A DNA stretch of 64,000 nucleotides. Source: Sulfurovum sp. (lineage in GTDB: Bacteria; Campylobacterota; Campylobacteria; Campylobacterales; Sulfurovaceae). This document shows, one piece after another, positions 63,981-64,000 of the stretch. Made by a program: the position numbers and the translations under genes. The stretch lies in assembly GCA_030949325.1 (NCBI GenBank), contig JAUZSQ010000093.1, positions 46,675 to 110,674 on the forward strand. The letters run 5' to 3'. Position 1 is the stretch's first letter. Every line of letters begins with the position of its first letter. The notes under the pieces were generated by a model that was given only the letters and a program-made list of their open reading frames with translations, ran no database searches and had not been told where the DNA came from.

Positions 63981-64000
63981 TCCTACACATCACTCTCTTC

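Overview
The window looks like a chromosomal segment of a chemolithotrophic Campylobacterota bacterium of the Sulfurovum/Sulfurimonas kind. This is inferred from the low G+C, the Wolinella-type hydABCDE hydrogenase operon, CDGSH and PAS proteins typical of the group, a ThyX thymidylate synthase, and separate (unfused) rpoB and rpoC. No rRNA or CRISPR array was seen. The species cannot be named from the sequence alone.

Layout. 1-6.3 kb: a lipoprotein gene, a ferredoxin-thioredoxin-reductase/rhodanese fusion, a membrane protein, a methyltransferase, oligopeptidase B, a MazF-type toxin-antitoxin pair and rsmE. 6.4-7.7 kb: leuC. 7.7-22 kb (minus strand): the classical information-processing cluster, read in transcription order as tRNA-Thr, Tyr, Gly, Thr, tuf, rpmG, tRNA-Trp, secE, nusG, rplK, rplA, rplJ, rplL, rpoB, rpoC, behind a perfect TTGACA-N17-TATAAT promoter. 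22-23.5 kb: yaaA, a SUI1/YciH-like gene and DUF309. 23.8-29.1 kb (minus): a Bat/MoxR operon (batA, fused batB-batC, batD, moxR, DUF58). 29.2-36.4 kb: a left-handed beta-helix acetyltransferase, a membrane-protein gene carrying a ~250 bp GTA/GGA repeat tract, a zinc-ribbon/beta-propeller membrane protein whose 3' end was hit by a complete IS4-type element, a secreted trypsin and a hydrogenase maturation protease. 36.4-60.1 kb: a NiFe-hydrogenase island. 60.2-64 kb: DUF502, a small Cys-tailed protein, thyX and typA/bipA.

The hydrogenase island has three transcription units on the minus strand. One holds the membrane-bound uptake hydrogenase (hydA with a Tat signal, hydB, cytochrome b hydC, protease hydD, HypF-like hydE, hypF and two unknown genes). 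The second holds maturation genes (hypB, hypC, hypD, hypE, a PIN-toxin/antitoxin pair, hypX, hypA, DUF695-RraB). The third is a TetR regulator followed by a cytoplasmic group-2-like hydrogenase whose large subunit has no C-terminal tail, a trait of H2-sensing enzymes. A TGAAT-N4-ATTCA palindrome recurs at the hypB promoter, the hydA promoter, the region before a PAS-sensor gene, and beside the TetR/hydrogenase-2 unit. This suggests one shared regulator.

Caution: at least twenty genes, including rpoB, rpoC, rplJ, rplL and rpmG, are broken by single-base frame changes, many in homopolymers. Essential genes cannot all be dead, so these are most simply read as uncorrected indels of a long-read assembly. 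Spans below are given for the repaired gene, with the break positions stated.
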